A stretch of 39,779 nucleotides of DNA from CAYMKL01 sp964390805. Lineage in GTDB: Bacteria > Chloroflexota > Anaerolineae > VGOG01. The notes under the pieces were generated by a model. That model was not told where the DNA came from. It was given only the letters and a program-made list of their open reading frames with translations, and ran no database searches. A program made the translations under genes and the position numbers. This document shows positions 7,174 through 15,985 of this stretch, piece after piece. The stretch lies in the NCBI GenBank assembly GCA_964390805.1, contig CAYMKL010000058.1:1-39779 (forward strand). The letters run 5' to 3'. Numbering within the stretch: the stretch's first letter is position 1; each line of letters starts with the position of its first letter.

Positions 7174-8409
7174 ATGAAAGCCAAGAAACATCTCAATTTG
7201 AGGATCCCCCTTTGGTGGCCTAGCAGCCCCGGCTGGCAGCGATTGGCACGGGCCATGACACCCCACCCAGGCACGCTCGTCGTGACGCTGGTGGTCCTGG
7301 CCGCTATCCTGTGGGCCCAATCGGTCGGCGCACTGCCGCTGCGGGCCCCATTGGCGGCCAGCACCTCCACCGGGGCCATCGCCTACCAGGGCCGCCTGGC
7401 CGACGCTGACGGCACTCCCATCACCGATACCGTCAACATGGAGTTCCGCCTGTACGACGTGGCCTCTGGCGGCATATTCCTGTGGGAGGAGCTGTGGACC
7501 GGCTCCAACAGCGTGCAGGTCAGCGATGGGTTGTTCAACGTGATGCTGGGGAGCATGGATCCCATCCCGCAGAGCGTAATCACAGACCACGACTCGCTCT
7601 TCCTGGGCATCACGGTGGGCACGGACGACGAGATGACGCCACGGGTGCAGTTGGGAAGCGTGCCCTTTGCCGTGCAGGCACTGACCGTGCCGGATGGGAG
7701 CGTCACGACGGCGAAGATCGCGGATGGGACCGTAACAACAGGGAAGATCTCGGACGGAGCGGTGACAACGACCAAACTCAACATTGATAACGGTTTGAAC
7801 GTAAGCGGGGATTTGGCCGTAGATGGTAGGATTGCTGTTGGGACTACGATTTCTGATACGCTGACAATCGGGCGGCATGACAGTCCGATGTATACAACAA
7901 GGATAGACGGGAACCGCATCACGATAGATGATGGCCCGTATGCACCAGCTCACGTCAATAGCTATTGGAATCACCTGTTTCTCTACACTGATGTGGGATC
8001 TGTGTACATTCGAAATCACAATGGAGAGACAGAGGATTTGATTGTCAGCGGCAATCTGACGGTAAGTGGCACGAAGTCTGCCATAGTTAACACAGCTCAA
8101 TACGGTCAGCGCAAGCTCTACGCCGCCGAATCACCCGAAGTGCGCTTCACTGATGAAGGCCTGGCCCAGCTGGTGGACGGTGCGGCCTGCGTGGATCTGG
8201 ACCCGATCTTCCTGGAGACCATTGAGGGGGAGTACCTGGTGCACGTGACGCCCTATGGAGATGCCAGCCTCTATGTGGTTGAACTTGGCGCGGATTACTT
8301 CGTGGTGAAAGCCCGAGACGGCGCCCCGAACGTCGCCTTTGCATGGCGGTTGAGTGCACACCGGAAGGGATACAGCGGAGTGCGGCTGGAGCAGGTGCAG
8401 GAGGATTGA
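7174..8409 (+). CDS. Surface stalk protein A (YQGRL domain, tail-fibre-like)
   Basis: 411 residues; GGAGG 7 nt before ATG. A hydrophobic segment at residues 29-52 (GTLVVTLVVLAAILWAQSV) acts as an anchor or uncleaved signal. Then comes a conserved module: IAYQGRLADADG, FRLYDVASGG, LWEELWTGS, DGLFNVMLGS, LGITVGTDDEMTPRVQLG and VPFAVQAL. Next are short collagen-like or coiled repeats (DGSVTTAKIADGTVTTGKI), a beta-rich stretch, and a C-terminal part with TAQYGQRKLYAAESPEVRF and a final FAWRLSAHRKGYSGVRLEQ resembling the end of phage tail-fibre-type adhesins. The first two thirds match the protein at 9122 closely; the C-terminal parts do not. Likely an extracellular adhesin or spike. Specific binding partner unknown. 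Confidence 0.72.
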   Translation: MKAKKHLNLRIPLWWPSSPGWQRLARAMTPHPGTLVVTLVVLAAILWAQSVGALPLRAPLAASTSTGAIAYQGRLADADGTPITDTVNMEFRLYDVASGGIFLWEELWTGSNSVQVSDGLFNVMLGSMDPIPQSVITDHDSLFLGITVGTDDEMTPRVQLGSVPFAVQALTVPDGSVTTAKIADGTVTTGKISDGAVTTTKLNIDNGLNVSGDLAVDGRIAVGTTISDTLTIGRHDSPMYTTRIDGNRITIDDGPYAPAHVNSYWNHLFLYTDVGSVYIRNHNGETEDLIVSGNLTVSGTKSAIVNTAQYGQRKLYAAESPEVRFTDEGLAQLVDGAACVDLDPIFLETIEGEYLVHVTPYGDASLYVVELGADYFVVKARDGAPNVAFAWRLSAHRKGYSGVRLEQVQED

Positions 8410-8489
8410 GGGGAGGAACTGCCTGGGGACAGAAGGGGCGTGCTCTCGGTGAAGTTCTGTGCTGACCAGCGTGAGACTGGTGGGGTGGG

Positions 8490-8717
8490 CTATTTGAGCA
8501 ACTGAATGAATTGATCGCGAGTGAGACCGGCGCTTTTGATGATCCGCAGCGTCAGCCCACGTCCCAGATCACGGTTGTGCCAAGGCACAACCACGCGGCG
8601 ATTGTCGCTGGCACGCCGCAGAATGATGTGGCTGCCCGTCTGGTGGTCAATCTCGAAGCCGGCGCGCTCCAAAGCCCGGACGACCTGGCGCGGCTTTACA
8701 GTGGGCAGGCGGGGCAT
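8490..8717 (-). CDS. hicA: HicA-family mRNA interferase toxin
   Basis: 75 residues. The protein begins PRLPTVKPRQVVRALERAGFEI and carries the HicA signature HQTGSHIILRR, whose histidine is the catalytic residue of this double-stranded-RNA-binding fold, then VVVPWHNRDLGRGLTLRIIKSAGLT. HicA toxins cleave mRNA and are neutralised by HicB. The ATG at 8717 shares one base with the hicB stop (TGATG), so translation is coupled and antitoxin is made first. A GTG one codon earlier is an alternative start. The length is normal for the family. Confidence 0.93.
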   Translation of the reverse strand: MPRLPTVKPRQVVRALERAGFEIDHQTGSHIILRRASDNRRVVVPWHNRDLGRGLTLRIIKSAGLTRDQFIQLLK

Positions 8718-8959
8718 CACGCAGGCTCCAGGGCCACACTCATCCGTCCGATGAACTGCTCCCCGGTGGACTCAACGGGGATCGGTTCGCCGTGTTTGCG
8801 CAAGCTGGCGCAGTAGGCACGGATGGCGTCAGCGGCCATTTCGTGGGCTTCTTCCAGGGTGCGTCCCTCGGTGTAGCAACCTGGAAGAGCCGGCACGGAG
8901 ACAAGGTATCCACCTTCAGGCTGGCGTTCGATGACTACCGTAAACTGATATCTGTTCAT
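8717..8959 (-). CDS. hicB: HicB-family antitoxin
   Basis: 80 residues. The sequence YQFTVVIERQPEGGYLVSVPALPGCYTEG is the degenerate RNase H-like HicB domain, followed by the usual helix EEAHEMAADAIRAYCASLRKHGEPIP. No extra DNA-binding domain is obvious at the C-terminus, so the fold itself or a partner must bind the operator. It precedes hicA in one transcription unit from the promoter at 8997-9025, where a perfect 12-bp palindrome covers the -35. The pair is inserted, on the opposite strand, between two paralogous surface genes. Confidence 0.93.
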   Translation of the reverse strand: MNRYQFTVVIERQPEGGYLVSVPALPGCYTEGRTLEEAHEMAADAIRAYCASLRKHGEPIPVESTGEQFIGRMSVALEPA

Positions 8960-8996
8960 CCTTCATTCACCTTTCCGCGCGTGTTCATCGGCACTG

Positions 8997-9031
8997 ATTA
9001 TAGCATAGAAAATCAGCCAGGTCAATTGACC
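8997..9031 (-). promoter_or_regulatory. hicBA promoter with palindromic operator
   Basis: Leftward -35 TTGACC (9025-9020), 17-bp spacer, perfect -10 TATAAT (9002-8997). The palindrome GGTCAATTGACC (9020-9031) covers the -35, a natural site for autorepression by HicB or the HicAB complex. Confidence 0.65.
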
Positions 9032-9121
9032 CGACCTTCGACATGAAACGTACACCAGTGACGGCAAATCAGCCGCCCCGCAAGGGGCTACTCTAAAACT
9101 CTGAACAAGGAGGAAAGTGAA

Positions 9122-10213
9122 ATGAACGAGCAAAAGAGTCTTCTCACACGGTTGGGCGAAACGCTTGACCAATACCGCGCCGAGCGGCGTGGCGCTGTCC
9201 AAGAGCAGATGCCCTCAAGACACCCTGGTTGGCTACACCGTCTGCTGCCCACCCCTGGCAACGTCCTCTTCACCCTGCTGGTGGTGGCTGGCTTGCTCTG
9301 GGCCAACAGCGTCGGTGCCCTGCCGCTGCGCGCCCCGGCTGCAGCGAGCACTTCCACGGGCACCATTGCCTACCAGGGCCGCCTGGCCGACGCCGACGGC
9401 AACCCCCTCACCGACACCTATAACATGATCTTCCGTCTGTACGACGTGGCCTCTGGCGGTGTGCCCCTGTGGGAGGAGCAGTGGACCGGCTCCAACGGGG
9501 TGGAGGTTTCCGATGGCCTGTTCAACGTCATGCTGGGGAGCCTGACACCCATCCCGCAGAGTGTGATCACAGGGCACGACCCGCTCTTCCTGGGCATTAC
9601 CGTGGGCACGGACGACGAGATGACGCCCCGCGTACAGTTGGGCAGTGTGCCCTTTGCCGTGCAGGCGCTGACCGTGCTGGATGGGAGCGTGACGACGGAG
9701 AAGATTGCGGATGAGGCGGTGACACAGGCCAAGCTGGGTGCCGACGTGAGCCTGGTACCGCCTGATGGGAGCATCACGACGGAGAAGCTGGCGGATGGAG
9801 CGGTGGAGGGAACGAAGTTGGGAACTTCCTTCGGAGCAACTGAAGGGCCACTGTACAATGTGGTGATGAGACCTGGACGGGTTTGGGCACTCAATGTTAA
9901 CAACGGTGGTGATGTGCCAACCACAAGCTTGGACCTTAGTGGGTCTGTCAGTCCCAGTGCTACGGCAGTGCTATTGAACATGAGATTCCAAGACTCAGGC
10001 TCTCCAAGTACCGCGACGTATTTTCAGGTGTGTAAGAAAGACTCTGTGGAGTGCTTTGATCTCAATTCGCAAGAAAGCGGACATCCAGTCGAACGATTCG
10101 TCATTGTGCAGTTGATCAATGGACAGATTGCCTACTCGGTTGGAGCCTCAGGCTCCAACACTGCAGGCTATAGACTGGAAGTGTGGGGCCACATCGAACC
10201 TGCCGCGCAGTGA
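9122..10213 (+). CDS. Surface stalk protein B (YQGRL domain), paralogue of stalk protein A
   Basis: 363 residues; AAGGAGG precedes the ATG at good spacing. The layout repeats that of the protein at 7174: a charged N-terminus, a hydrophobic anchor (GNVLFTLLVVAGLLWANSV), the LPLRAPAAASTSTG cleavage-like segment and the same YQGRL to VPFAVQAL module, nearly identical over about 130 residues. Three DGSVTTEKIADEAV-type repeats follow. The C-terminal 120 residues (from EGPLYNVVMRPGRVW) are unrelated to protein A and are beta-rich with two cysteines; no family recognised. Same stalk with a different tip suggests gene duplication followed by tip replacement. Exported adhesin or spike is the likely role. 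Confidence 0.72.
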   Translation: MNEQKSLLTRLGETLDQYRAERRGAVQEQMPSRHPGWLHRLLPTPGNVLFTLLVVAGLLWANSVGALPLRAPAAASTSTGTIAYQGRLADADGNPLTDTYNMIFRLYDVASGGVPLWEEQWTGSNGVEVSDGLFNVMLGSLTPIPQSVITGHDPLFLGITVGTDDEMTPRVQLGSVPFAVQALTVLDGSVTTEKIADEAVTQAKLGADVSLVPPDGSITTEKLADGAVEGTKLGTSFGATEGPLYNVVMRPGRVWALNVNNGGDVPTTSLDLSGSVSPSATAVLLNMRFQDSGSPSTATYFQVCKKDSVECFDLNSQESGHPVERFVIVQLINGQIAYSVGASGSNTAGYRLEVWGHIEPAAQ

Positions 10214-10315
10214 CCCCGAAGTCACACATCCCAAACTCTAAAAGTCTTCAGCGAGAAGTAAGGTCCTTCATTGGTGTAGCAAGGTCCGATGGTTTTGACA
10301 CGGGTTCTGAACTAA

Positions 10316-10391
10316 CCTGTTCTGGAGGTGCAACATGAAACGTACACACGTACATCGCATGGTGGCTGTGGTTTTGGGGCTGGTGGTGGTG
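10316..10391 (+). repeat. 76-bp direct repeat, copy 1 (decayed gene start)
   Basis: Bases 10316-10391 recur at 10620-10695 without a mismatch that I can see, 304 bp apart. Copy 2 carries the RBS and start of the 1,669-residue protein; copy 1 carries the same RBS and start but leads into a short frame. A 15-base fragment of the same sequence (ACATGAAACGTACAC) also occurs at 9041-9055. Confidence 0.8.
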
Positions 10392-10436
10392 CTGACGCCG
10401 GCGCATGGGGAGAGAACAGCGGATTCGCAGGATTAG
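10335..10436 (+). pseudogene. Truncated signal-peptide ORF, remnant of a duplicated gene start
   Basis: 33 residues: MKRTHVHRMVAVVLGLVVV, identical to the beginning of the protein at 10639, then LTPAHGERTADSQD and a stop. In another frame downstream (about 10403-10615) the sequence reads NLRIVAVPVLGGRALEDLVW and looks formerly coding. Most simply this is what remains of a related secreted protein after a frameshift and deletion. Confidence 0.5.
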
Positions 10437-10619
10437 CGGATCAGACTGCGGCAGCGCCAGGCAATCTGCGGATCGTGGCTGTTCCTGTTCTAGGTGGGCG
10501 AGCATTAGAAGACCTGGTATGGAGTTGGGAGAGCTCGGAGGAACCCGCGGGAACTCCGAGGACTCGCGGCTCTGAGAACGTGAAGGTGGTGTGGCAGGCA
10601 TCCGTTCATCCTGCCAATC

Positions 10620-10695
10620 CCTGTTCTGGAGGTGCAACATGAAACGTACACACGTACATCGCATGGTGGCTGTGGTTTTGGGGCTGGTGGTGGTG
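10620..10695 (+). repeat. 76-bp direct repeat, copy 2 (start of the large dockerin protein)
   Basis: Second copy of the repeat at 10316-10391. It contains CTGGAGGTG, the ATG at 10639 and the first 19 codons of the gene. Confidence 0.8.
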
Positions 10696-13600
10696 GCATT
10701 GTTGGTGCTAGGGCCCAGAGGCGAGGCACAGGGACAGTTATCCAAGGAGGGGCCAAGCACAGCCATTCAATCCGCACCGGGGTTGGTAACACCCACTCCG
10801 CAAGCCACAGTCAGAATGGCACCGGGTACCGTGGCTGTAGACAAGGACATCGAAAGCGCTGTCCGCCAAGCCCTGATTGACGTACCTGATGCGGTACATC
10901 CGCCGGACTACTACGCTATCACTGACGTCCGTAAAGCAGACAGTTGGCTCTTCGTCTCTGTTATAGGCCTCATGGGACTAGACGCTGACTTGCACTGGAA
11001 TCTGTTGGACAACGGCAGTTGGTTTGGATTGGTGCTGCTGCATCAGGACGAAAACGGCCGCTGGATCAGTGCAGTAGAAGGTACCATCAGATTCTCGCTG
11101 CTCCTATCTGACGTGCCTAGCGAGATTCTCAGCTACATAGGCAAGCAGACTCTAGACCCCCTCCAACGCCGGCCACTTTCCAGCAGTGATGCCAACCGTT
11201 TCCCGTGGCAATCAGGCACTCAGATGCAGTATGGCATCTTGGGTGTACATGACAATGGGTTTTCCAGTGTCGTTTCCGGTTGGAAGGCGGTGGACTTCTT
11301 GTCGGACGGCAATACCGGTGCTGGACACGCGCCCAATCGGCTGCTTGCCGCTACTGCAGGTAGCATCGGCTATGTCTGCAACGATGGTACCAGCGCTGCC
11401 ATTCGCATCGGAGATCTCTTCTACACGCACTTGCTGTATAACGGCAATCTCTACTCCGGAAAGTACTTCTCCGAAGGCGAGGAAATTGGGCAGTTGAGAC
11501 CTGGCTCTTTCAGTGATAGTTGCGGCTATGCTAGTCAAGGTTCTAGTTGGTTTCATGTACACTGGGGCTTTCCCAACACAGGGTCATTCCATGTTGAGGG
11601 ATGGACGCTAAGTCTATCCGATGGAAAGTGGCGGCGAGGTGGTGAGACACGCGGCGTCCTCTCCTGGTTCCAAGCAGGGGGAACCTCTCCGCCTCCCTGC
11701 CCCACCTCCGGCGACGTCATTCTCTACTACGACGCGAACTACGGCTGCGCTGGGCGGGGCGAGAACAGCGGTTACGTGATTCGCAATGGCACTGGCTTTC
11801 AAAATGTGCCCGGAGATTTCAACGACCAGGCTTCCTCTATCCGTATCCGTTCTGGCTGGTCGGTCAAGCTATTTGAGCACGGGGATCGGGGCGGCGGCTG
11901 GGCCTGTCGCAACGGCAACGACGACACTTTCTGGGGAGACAAGTTCAACAACGGCGTTGATCTGAATGACCACGTCTCCTCTTTCGAGGTGTTCGACTCT
12001 CCTGACTGCGGGTATGTCCCGCCATGTCCCGCGCCTCGGTTGCATGCACATGACTACATCTTCACAGATCGTACCATCACTTTCCACTGGGATGATGTAA
12101 GCTGTCAACACAACGGCTTCACCTTCCGCGTCAAAACCGCACCGGACATGGATTCCGGCGGTGAGACAGTGGTCGACACAGGCGAAGGCAGCACCCAACG
12201 CACCGTGACCTTCGATCCACGTTGGGACAACCGAGACCTCTACTGGTCCGTGTGTGCAGCCAATGCGCCCGGGGGTGCATCCTGGGCAGCAGCGCGTGTG
12301 TTTCGCATTTCACCCAATGCTCCTCCCTCCATCTCCTTCGACACTGCCAACGGCAACTCCTTCCCCTCAGGCCGCATCGAGAGCCGCGAGCGCAACTGGA
12401 CTTTCCGCGGCACCGCCAGCGATCCTGAGGGCCAGCTCAGCGAGATCGACTTCCGTTGCTCTGGCGACAATTGTGGCTCGTACCACAGTCGGATTGGCCT
12501 GGACAACTGGACGTACGAACGGCACGACATGGCTGGTCGGAACGACGTCTACTTCGTCGCCAAGGACGACAAGCACAGCACCGCCAGCCGCCACCTGGAC
12601 CTGAACATTGATCTGGCTGCCCCCAACACCACCATCAGCCTCAACAACGAAGCCAACCCCGCCCGCTGGCCCGCCTGGTTTACCGGTCCCGTTCAGGTGC
12701 GTCTGAAAGCCGAGGACGGCAATACCCACCGCGCCCGCTCTGGCGTGAAGGAAATCCACTACCGCCTGGACAGCGATGGCTGGCAGATGCGAAGCGGTAG
12801 CTCCACGTCGTTCACCGTCAGCGACGATGGCACCCACACCGTCGAGTACTACGCCGTGGACAACGTGGGCAACCAGGAGAGCACACGCAGCGCTACCTTC
12901 AAGATTGACCAGACGCCGCCCACCCCACCGGGTGGCGTCAGCGAAACCCACGGGGTGGTGAGCAATCAGTGGCAGAAGGCCCACAACACGCCCACCTTTA
13001 CCTGGGCCGCTTCCAGCGACGCCACCTCCGGCGTGTGGGGCTACCAGTTCTACTTCGGCCCCGATCCCAATGGTGTGGCCTACCAGACTTTCCTGGCCAG
13101 CGACCCGCGCCAGTGGACACCGCAGCCGGGCGGGGTGCGCACTGGCGCCTACTACCTGCGCGGGCGCACACGGGACAACGCTGGCAACTGGAGTGCCTGG
13201 ACCGACCTCTTCACCTTCCGCTACGACGGCACGCCACCGGAGAACCCCCGCGAGGCCACCCACGCGGCAGGGATCAAAAACGACACCTGGCAGCGCATCA
13301 CCAACCTGGCCGATTTCACCTGGCCGGTGCCCCACGACGAGGGCTCAGGCATCAAAGGCTACTACGTTTTCTGGGGCACCGACCCAGCCGGTACCAGCAG
13401 CGACTTCACCACCAATACCCAATACCAAATACCCGATCCCCTCTGTGGCACGAACGAAGCCTGCACGGGCTACCTGCGGCTGCGCAGCGTGGACAACGTG
13501 GACAATCAGGCCGAGGACTGGAGCACCGCCTTCGTGCTGCGCTACGATAACGCCCCGCCCACGGCCGACTTCAACTTCAACGGCGGAGCGACCCAGACCA

Positions 13601-15648
13601 CTCAAACCCTGGTCACCCTGCACATCACTGCCAGCGACCAGGGCAGCGGGGTGCGGGAGATGCGGCTGTCTGGCGATGGGAGCAACTGGACCACCTGGGA
13701 GGTCTACGCCACCCGGCGTCCCTGGACCATCCCCGCCATCAGCCGCCAGTGGTGGCCGGTGTACCTCCAGGTGCGGGACGGCATGGAGTTGGAGTCCACG
13801 GTCATCTCCCACACCATCTACCTGGACGTGAACCCAGACCAGCCGCGCTCGGAGAACTTCCGCCTGTTCGACCACATCATGAGCGCGGGGGCAGGGGGGC
13901 ACGCCTCTTTGCCTTCAGGCTGCACAGGCCACAGCACCGTGGGGCAGGTGATGGACTCAGCCACGGCCAACAGCCTGAGCTACACCATCGTCGGCGGCTA
14001 CGAGGCGGGCAGCCAGACCCTTCCCATCGAGGAGCCAGGCCACGACGAGTTCACCTTCATCAATGGCATCTTCGCCTCTGGCACGGGGGCCGACACTTTA
14101 GAGTCGGATCTGTACCAGATGCTGGGCACTCTGGGGGAAGTGGGCTTGCCTAACAACGAGACCACCCTGCACAGTCCGAACCACCAGCACCAACCCGGCT
14201 TCCTGGCGGCAGCGCCCCCGTCTGGCACGCCGACCCCGACTCCCACCCCAGGGCCGACGCCCACGCCGACCCCCACCCCGGCCTGCGAGTTCCCGCAGAT
14301 CAGCATCAACGACGGCGCGCTGTTCACCAACGATCCCGACGTGACCCTGAGCATCTGCGCTCCGTATGCCGCAGAGATGATGCTCAGCAACGACGGCGGC
14401 TTCGGCGGCGCCGAATGGGAGCCCTACGCCGAGAGCAAGGCCTGGACGCTGACCACCTACGGGCAGTACGTGCTGCCGCGCTTCGTCTATGCCGCCTTCA
14501 AGGACACCGATGGCACGACGCACGGCACGTACTTCGACGACATCATCCACGACCCCAACCCACCCAGCGGTGACATCACAGTCGGCGACAGTGTGCCATC
14601 CATGCTTCACGCAACACGCACCACGCAACACGCTGGCCAGCCGGTAGCCTTGCTTTCCACCCGGGCCGACGGCACGGTGGACATCTTCGTCAACGCGCAG
14701 GACGATAACAGCGGCCTGACGGAGATGCAGATCAGTGCCAGTGCTACCTTCACCGGCACCACCTGGGAGCCCTACTCCGCCCTGAAGCCGTGGACGCCGG
14801 AGGGCGGCGACGGTATCAAGACGGTCTACGCCCGCTTCCGTGACGGCGCCGACAACGTCTCCGATGCCACCGATGCCAGCTTCGCCCTGGACACCCAGCC
14901 ACCATTTGGCGGCATCGCCATTGACCAGCGAGTGGTGGGACCTGACATCATCAGCACGACGGTGTACTTCGGGGCAGAGGACAACCTGAGCGGGGTGACG
15001 GACATGCGGATCACCGCCGATCCCACCTTCACCGATATCGCCTGGCAGCCCTACACCACCACCCTCACCTGGCCCATCTCCTTGACAGTTCAGAGCGAAG
15101 GGTCGCTGTACGTGCAGTACCGCGACCTGGCGGGGAACACGTCGGAGGTGTACAGCGACACGTATGTGGTGGACACGGTGCCGCCGGTGATGTATGTGAG
15201 GGTGAAACCGGGAGATACGCTGACGCGCAGTGTCACCGTACTGGCCTATGATGAGCTGGCGGATGTGGCGACCATGCACCTGAGCAATGACCCGCTGATG
15301 ATCGAGGAGGTAGTGACGCTGCCTTACACCGACACAGTAGAGTGGGCCTTCAACGAGCGGTGGGTGGTGTGGGTGCAGGTGGAGGACAGCGTGGGGAATG
15401 TGAGCGAGCCCTACCCGGCCTACATGCCCGTGGCGGGCCTTGCAGACCTGGACGGCAACTGTGTTGTGAACGTCGCCGACATCATGCTCGTTGCTAGCCG
15501 CTGGCGCACGTCCTGTGCCGACCCAGATCCAGATAACAACCCTGACACGCCCAATTATGAGGGCCGCTACGACCTCGACCACGACTGCGGCATAGACATC
15601 GTGGACATCATGTTGGTGGTGGTTCATTGGGATGAGAGATGTGAGTGA
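10639..15648 (+). CDS. Very large secreted multidomain protein: M23-like, beta/gamma-crystallin, Ig-like repeats, dockerin
   Basis: 1,669 residues from ATG 10639 (GGAGG 6-7 nt upstream; signal peptide KRTHVHRMVAVVLGLVVVAL). Approximate order: residues 190-310 resemble an M23 peptidase, with GWKAVDF, YTHLLYNG and the HxH motif FHVHWGF, though the usual first zinc histidine is not seen. Residues 360-455 are a beta/gamma-crystallin-type unit (VILYYDANYGCAGRG, VKLFEHGDRGGGWAC). Residues 460-557 are an Fn3-like unit. Several Ig-like repeats follow with YYAVDNVGN and DQTPPTPPGG motifs. A Pro-Thr linker lies near 1193-1215, then more repeats of the MxLSNDxxxxxxxWEPY type. The C-terminus (1603-1668) has two dockerin-type calcium loops, DLDGNCVVNVADIMLVASRW and DLDHDCGIDIVDIMLVVVHW. 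Probably an extracellular adhesin or wall-active protein; no cohesin partner is in the window. Confidence 0.8.
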   Translation: MKRTHVHRMVAVVLGLVVVALLVLGPRGEAQGQLSKEGPSTAIQSAPGLVTPTPQATVRMAPGTVAVDKDIESAVRQALIDVPDAVHPPDYYAITDVRKADSWLFVSVIGLMGLDADLHWNLLDNGSWFGLVLLHQDENGRWISAVEGTIRFSLLLSDVPSEILSYIGKQTLDPLQRRPLSSSDANRFPWQSGTQMQYGILGVHDNGFSSVVSGWKAVDFLSDGNTGAGHAPNRLLAATAGSIGYVCNDGTSAAIRIGDLFYTHLLYNGNLYSGKYFSEGEEIGQLRPGSFSDSCGYASQGSSWFHVHWGFPNTGSFHVEGWTLSLSDGKWRRGGETRGVLSWFQAGGTSPPPCPTSGDVILYYDANYGCAGRGENSGYVIRNGTGFQNVPGDFNDQASSIRIRSGWSVKLFEHGDRGGGWACRNGNDDTFWGDKFNNGVDLNDHVSSFEVFDSPDCGYVPPCPAPRLHAHDYIFTDRTITFHWDDVSCQHNGFTFRVKTAPDMDSGGETVVDTGEGSTQRTVTFDPRWDNRDLYWSVCAANAPGGASWAAARVFRISPNAPPSISFDTANGNSFPSGRIESRERNWTFRGTASDPEGQLSEIDFRCSGDNCGSYHSRIGLDNWTYERHDMAGRNDVYFVAKDDKHSTASRHLDLNIDLAAPNTTISLNNEANPARWPAWFTGPVQVRLKAEDGNTHRARSGVKEIHYRLDSDGWQMRSGSSTSFTVSDDGTHTVEYYAVDNVGNQESTRSATFKIDQTPPTPPGGVSETHGVVSNQWQKAHNTPTFTWAASSDATSGVWGYQFYFGPDPNGVAYQTFLASDPRQWTPQPGGVRTGAYYLRGRTRDNAGNWSAWTDLFTFRYDGTPPENPREATHAAGIKNDTWQRITNLADFTWPVPHDEGSGIKGYYVFWGTDPAGTSSDFTTNTQYQIPDPLCGTNEACTGYLRLRSVDNVDNQAEDWSTAFVLRYDNAPPTADFNFNGGATQTTQTLVTLHITASDQGSGVREMRLSGDGSNWTTWEVYATRRPWTIPAISRQWWPVYLQVRDGMELESTVISHTIYLDVNPDQPRSENFRLFDHIMSAGAGGHASLPSGCTGHSTVGQVMDSATANSLSYTIVGGYEAGSQTLPIEEPGHDEFTFINGIFASGTGADTLESDLYQMLGTLGEVGLPNNETTLHSPNHQHQPGFLAAAPPSGTPTPTPTPGPTPTPTPTPACEFPQISINDGALFTNDPDVTLSICAPYAAEMMLSNDGGFGGAEWEPYAESKAWTLTTYGQYVLPRFVYAAFKDTDGTTHGTYFDDIIHDPNPPSGDITVGDSVPSMLHATRTTQHAGQPVALLSTRADGTVDIFVNAQDDNSGLTEMQISASATFTGTTWEPYSALKPWTPEGGDGIKTVYARFRDGADNVSDATDASFALDTQPPFGGIAIDQRVVGPDIISTTVYFGAEDNLSGVTDMRITADPTFTDIAWQPYTTTLTWPISLTVQSEGSLYVQYRDLAGNTSEVYSDTYVVDTVPPVMYVRVKPGDTLTRSVTVLAYDELADVATMHLSNDPLMIEEVVTLPYTDTVEWAFNERWVVWVQVEDSVGNVSEPYPAYMPVAGLADLDGNCVVNVADIMLVASRWRTSCADPDPDNNPDTPNYEGRYDLDHDCGIDIVDIMLVVVHWDERCE

Positions 15649-15676
15649 GACGGTGGTTTGAACCGCAAAACATGCG

Positions 15677-15714
15677 AAAGGCCACGAAAGGCGCGAAAGG
15701 CTTTCGTGGCCTTT
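15677..15714 (+). terminator. Intrinsic terminator after the dockerin protein
   Basis: A perfect 14-bp stem AAAGGCCACGAAAG / CTTTCGTGGCCTTT (15677-15690 and 15701-15714) with a 10-base loop begins 28 bp after the stop, ending in a T-rich tract. Confidence 0.75.
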
Positions 15715-15803
15715 GTTGTTATTGTCTTCCAGGGAAACAGACGGTGACCCAGCGATAGGTTGCGCGCAATCGCCAATCTTCGTCGTGCCAACGAAGTCGG
15801 CCT

Positions 15804-15985
15804 CTACCCAAACAAATTGTCCAACAGCATCATCACCACAAAGCCGATCACCACTCCCCAGGTGCCCTCGCGCTCAAACCCCTTGCGGTGGGTCTCAGGG
15901 ATGATCTCGTCGCTGACCACTGTAGAGCATCGCGCCAGCGGCGAAGGCCAATCCCAGCGGCAGCAGCGGCCGGGCGATTTGCCTT
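15804..15985 (-). pseudogene. Remnant of a ZIP-family metal permease (C-terminal end only)
   Basis: Leftward translation from about 15985 gives ARPLLPLGLAFAAGAMLYS, then after a one-base frameshift (near 15926) VVSDEIIPETHRKGFEREG and GVVIGFVVMMLLDNLFG, ending at TAG 15804-15806. This is the last transmembrane part of ZupT/ZIP zinc and iron permeases, with the typical LPLxLxFAAGAMLYVVVDEIIPE signature. The first two thirds of the gene are missing: upstream sequence (15990-16090) has no related coding. The intact regulon promoter at 16101-16142 still points at it, so the permease was once a member of the same regulon as yyaL, copA and ferritin. Confidence 0.68.

Noticed and set aside
9041..9055. 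Third copy of the signal-peptide cassette
   Set aside because: Only 15 bases match and no frame follows; kept as a remark under the 76-bp repeat rather than as a feature.
14098..15627. A 509-codon open frame antisense to the dockerin protein
   Set aside because: It mirrors codon bias of the GC-rich gene on the other strand, is rich in His/Arg/Val-Gly runs and shows no domain.
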